Shown here: in pieces, positions 61,758 through 64,000 of the stretch
Numbering within the stretch: position 1 is the stretch's first letter
Layout of the letters: the number at the start of each line of letters is the position of its first letter
Assembly (NCBI RefSeq): GCF_009389715.1
Contig: NC_052394.1
Coordinates: forward strand, 22,818,899 to 22,882,898
Origin: Phoenix dactylifera
Taxonomy: Eukaryota; Streptophyta; Magnoliopsida; Arecales; Arecaceae
Direction of reading: 5' to 3'
Length of the DNA: 64,000 nt
Program-made: the position numbers and the translations under genes
The notes under the pieces: generated by a model
What the model was told of the DNA's origin: nothing
Databases searched by the model: none
Seen by the model: only the letters and a program-made list of their open reading frames with translations

Positions 61758-62394
61758 ACAAACTCGGATTCGGCAAGAATCTCCTCATTTGGTAGTACAA
61801 AGGGTGAATTGGCCCAAAAATTGGATAGGAGAAAAGACGCGGCTGGATGCCGACAGCTTCTTCAAGTGCCCCCCGAACCGAGCAAATGGTCGCCTATTAC
61901 ACGACTCAAAAACTCTGCCTAAGGTGAGGCCAGGTACCTATTATTCATTGGTGGTATGGTGCACGCAGGGCCTCAGTTGGCTGCGTGGACTTCCTACATA
62001 GTGCAATGGAACCTAGCTCTGCGGAGCCAAATTAAAAGAACCGCTGGCATCAAAAATTCACATAAAAGATTCTCCTGAAAGTTCGTATGATAGAGATGGG
62101 TCATTGCAATAATACCCATTAAGTTGAATATAGTTACAAAAATATTGGCATATTCAGTTGTTACTTGTATCCTTAAATTCACATGAAAACACCCGTGCAC
62201 TTGTAAGGAATTTGAGGGAACATTGAAGCAAATACCATGATACATACTATAGTGGCCTACCACACAGCAATATAACATTAAGATTCTACATAGTAATAAC
62301 ATAAAAGGTTCTTCATGGGTCTTTGTTAGATGGATCCACTAGCAAACTTAGATCTTATTGGGATTCCTCAGCAGCTGCTGTTTCTAGAATAGTA
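61758..62394. other. Nested region, unidentified sequence
   Basis: Between the 23S fragment and the RNase H remnant. The first 250 bp are more GC-rich and may also be organellar DNA, but I could not place them. Nothing else is recognisable. Confidence 0.35.
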
Positions 62395-62895
62395 TTTATT
62401 ACATGGGAGCCTCCACCCCATGCCCTCTAAAAAATAAATTTTGTTGGGAGTGTTGCAGATGGTGGTGCAAAAGGAGGCGCATGTTTTATCATTAGGGGCT
62501 AAGTCGAGTTTGGTGGCAGCTGGGGGAAATAGCTTTTTGACATCTCAGTTCGAGGGGTGGAGTTGAGAGGAACATGAGAGGGATTTAAATATGTTCTACA
62601 TAAAGGAGACTCAGCAATGGTGATCGGTTGGGTATCGAGACAGACTAAATATGTAGCGGTGCATCCCTTGTTATTAGACATCTGGAGACTTTTCAAGTAT
62701 TGCGTGTCATTTCATGCTCACCATATTTACACAGAAACTAATCGAGCAGCAGATTGGATGGCATCATTTATCGCAGAGCATTTCAATGGCATTTTTTTGT
62801 CAGAATTTCATGATATTTTATTTTCTAATTTTCTAGAATGTACTCATACTTATTGGAAGTATGAACAATTCGGTTTAACAAAAACAAAACCCTAG
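62395..62895 (+). pseudogene. LINE RNase H domain remnant
   Basis: One frame reads TWEPPPHAL, stop, KINFVGSVADGGAKGGACF and IIRG, then after further stops GDSAMVIGWVSR, HPLLLDIWRL, HIYTETNRAADWMASF, to TAG 62893-62895. This matches the RVT_3-type RNase H at the C-terminus of plant LINEs (PPP.GWLK.NFDGS, GGAGFVIRD, EGDS..V, REANR.AD.MA). Four in-frame stops (62428, 62500, 62530 and 62575 region) and no frameshift indicate decay by point mutation. Confidence 0.75.
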
Positions 62896-63049
62896 ATTTC
62901 ATTTTTGTAGCCCCTGTATACATCTTGAAAGACCCTGCCACTGTTAGAGAGGTAAAGTATGAGATGCAAATTAGGAAATGTACTAGCTATTTTCCTATTG
63001 TGGCTCTTAAGGAACTTATATTAAAGACAAAAGTGTCAACTCTGTGGGC

Positions 63050-63420
63050 TTAGCCTAGTGTTTTCTTCTAGGGCATACACCAGAACCTCGGGCAAAGGCG
63101 AAGCCGGATCGAGGTTTGAAGGCCGGTCGGTTGACACCGAAGAAGAAGGAGGAGGAGAAAACACCTCGGGCGGAGGCGGAGCTCGCGCCGGAGAGGAGGG
63201 AGGAGGAGATCGATCGGGGCTTCGGGTCAGTATGTGGGTGCCGGAGAGGAGGAGATCGAAGAAGGGCTAGGGCTAGGTCGGTCGAGCGGGCTGAGAGAGG
63301 AGGAAAAGAAGGGCTAGGGCAAGTCTTCAGATCGATCAGGCTAGGTATTTGGGGGAGGTGGTCTCTGACGCTTATATGCGTCATCATTAGTCCATGCCTT
63401 GGACGATGCATATAAGCGTC
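63050..63420. other. GC-rich block beside CACTA right end
   Basis: Purine-rich GGAGGAGG/GAGAGGAGG sequence open in several frames on both strands. The ORFs have no recognisable domain; openness follows from composition. It may be a promoter-like subterminal part of the CACTA element or captured host DNA. Confidence 0.4.
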
Positions 63421-63588
63421 GTCAGAGGCTAGGGTGACTACAATGATGCACCTTAGCGTCGTCTACACCCCGTACCTACCGACGCTTCTTAAAAGCGTCG
63501 GCAAAATTTGGCGCCTGTGCCAAACTTGTCGATGCTTCTACCTAGCATCGCGGTAAAAGAGTTGGGAAAACTTCCTTTTTCTGTAGTG

Positions 63589-64000
63589 GGAGATAGATAT
63601 TACCACTATTTTTTTCTACATTTGGCTATTCGGATATGATCAAATTTAATTCCAAAGATTTGAAGGGGTGAACTTAATTTCCTATGTTGCAAAGGACTTT
63701 TCTATGCTATTTATAGGTCGTTAGTTGGATGCCAAGAGAGGGTCGGAAACATGTAAGTTGTTTGCTTGTGTAAAATGATGCTTAGAAGGCAGGATCTTCA
63801 CTTTTATTTTTGAGAAGAAGATTGCAAGTATTTGTGATGCTGCTCAAGACGATCCCATTAGCTTTTCATAAGGCAACCTTTTCTTTTCTAGAACCATTTG
63901 TAATCCATGTTTTATCTTGTTTAAGGGAAGCTATGATTTTACTTCAAATTGTTAACAATATTTTTTTGTTGAAACTCAAGTATTTTCTTCCAAAAGACTA
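63589..64000. other. AT-rich flank
   Basis: No gene, RNA or recognisable repeat seen to the end of the window. Confidence 0.5.

Larger units (their letters stand above)
58922..63588. mobile_element. CACTA-type termini enclosing a nested region
   Basis: Left end TACTACAAGAAAAAGC (one change from CACTACAAGAAAAA). Right end reversed: CACTACAGAAAAAGG. Both ends carry inverted subterminal GACGCTT/AAGCGTC repeats: left at about 58960-59010, right at about 63368-63550, as in En/Spm elements. The interior contains an Au SINE, LINE pieces and plastid 23S DNA, and no transposase. The flanking triplets (AAC and GGA) do not match, so the two ends may belong to different copies. Confidence 0.55.

Noticed and set aside
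63055-63415. Overlapping ORFs on both strands in the GC-rich block
   Set aside because: Openness in several frames at once reflects purine-rich composition; no domain or splice context.
1-64000. CRISPR arrays, operons, prokaryotic defence systems
   Set aside because: No regularly spaced short repeats with unique spacers, no polycistronic gene order; genes are intron-containing plant genes.

Overview
The window is plant nuclear DNA. Genes have GT-AG introns, AT-rich intergenic space, plant-specific families (TGD2, CXIP4, MYB3R, GH17+CBM43), Au-type SINEs and decayed pieces of plastid rRNA operon. The very GC-rich coding exons of the glucanase and CXIP4 next to AT-rich introns fit a monocot; a palm is plausible but cannot be proven from the sequence alone. 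I found no CRISPR array, prokaryotic operon or obviously new multigene system. The novelty lies in repeat architecture and a few gene details.

Layout. 1-1944: last exon of TIM9 (+), with a Tourist-like MITE in the upstream intron. 2880-7938: TGD2 (-), five exons, convergent with TIM9. 8825-9025: a possible orphan coding exon (-). 9026-13297: AT-rich intergenic DNA with a 53-bp near-perfect palindrome and a 520-bp direct tandem duplication. 13298-14392: single-exon CXIP4 (+). 14393-20782: long gene-poor stretch. 20783-21457: intronless plant protein of unknown function (-). 21458-27593: gene-poor. 27594-29602: secreted GH17 beta-1,3-glucanase with CBM43 (+), three exons. 29603-35839: intergenic, holding a plastid-derived fragment split by an 819-bp hAT-like element with a perfect 8-bp target duplication. 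35840-49374: a complete three-repeat MYB (MYB3R) gene (+), seven coding exons, with a possible extra 3' exon at 50675. 51900-55275: diverged tandem satellite interrupted by a SINE with a perfect 14-bp target duplication. 55415-55822: first exon of an unidentified gene. 57600-63588: repeat graveyard with LTR-like sequence, a 51-bp minisatellite, a hAT-like MITE, CACTA-type ends enclosing an Au SINE, LINE fragments and a plastid 23S rRNA fragment.

Functionally the genes are unrelated housekeeping or cell-biology genes: mitochondrial protein import (TIM9), chloroplast lipid import (TGD2), nuclear zinc-knuckle protein (CXIP4), cell-wall callose turnover (GH17) and cell-cycle transcription control (MYB3R). 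They do not form a cluster with a shared task. Splice junctions were placed by GT/AG, reading phase and remembered family sequence, so they are inferences without transcript support.
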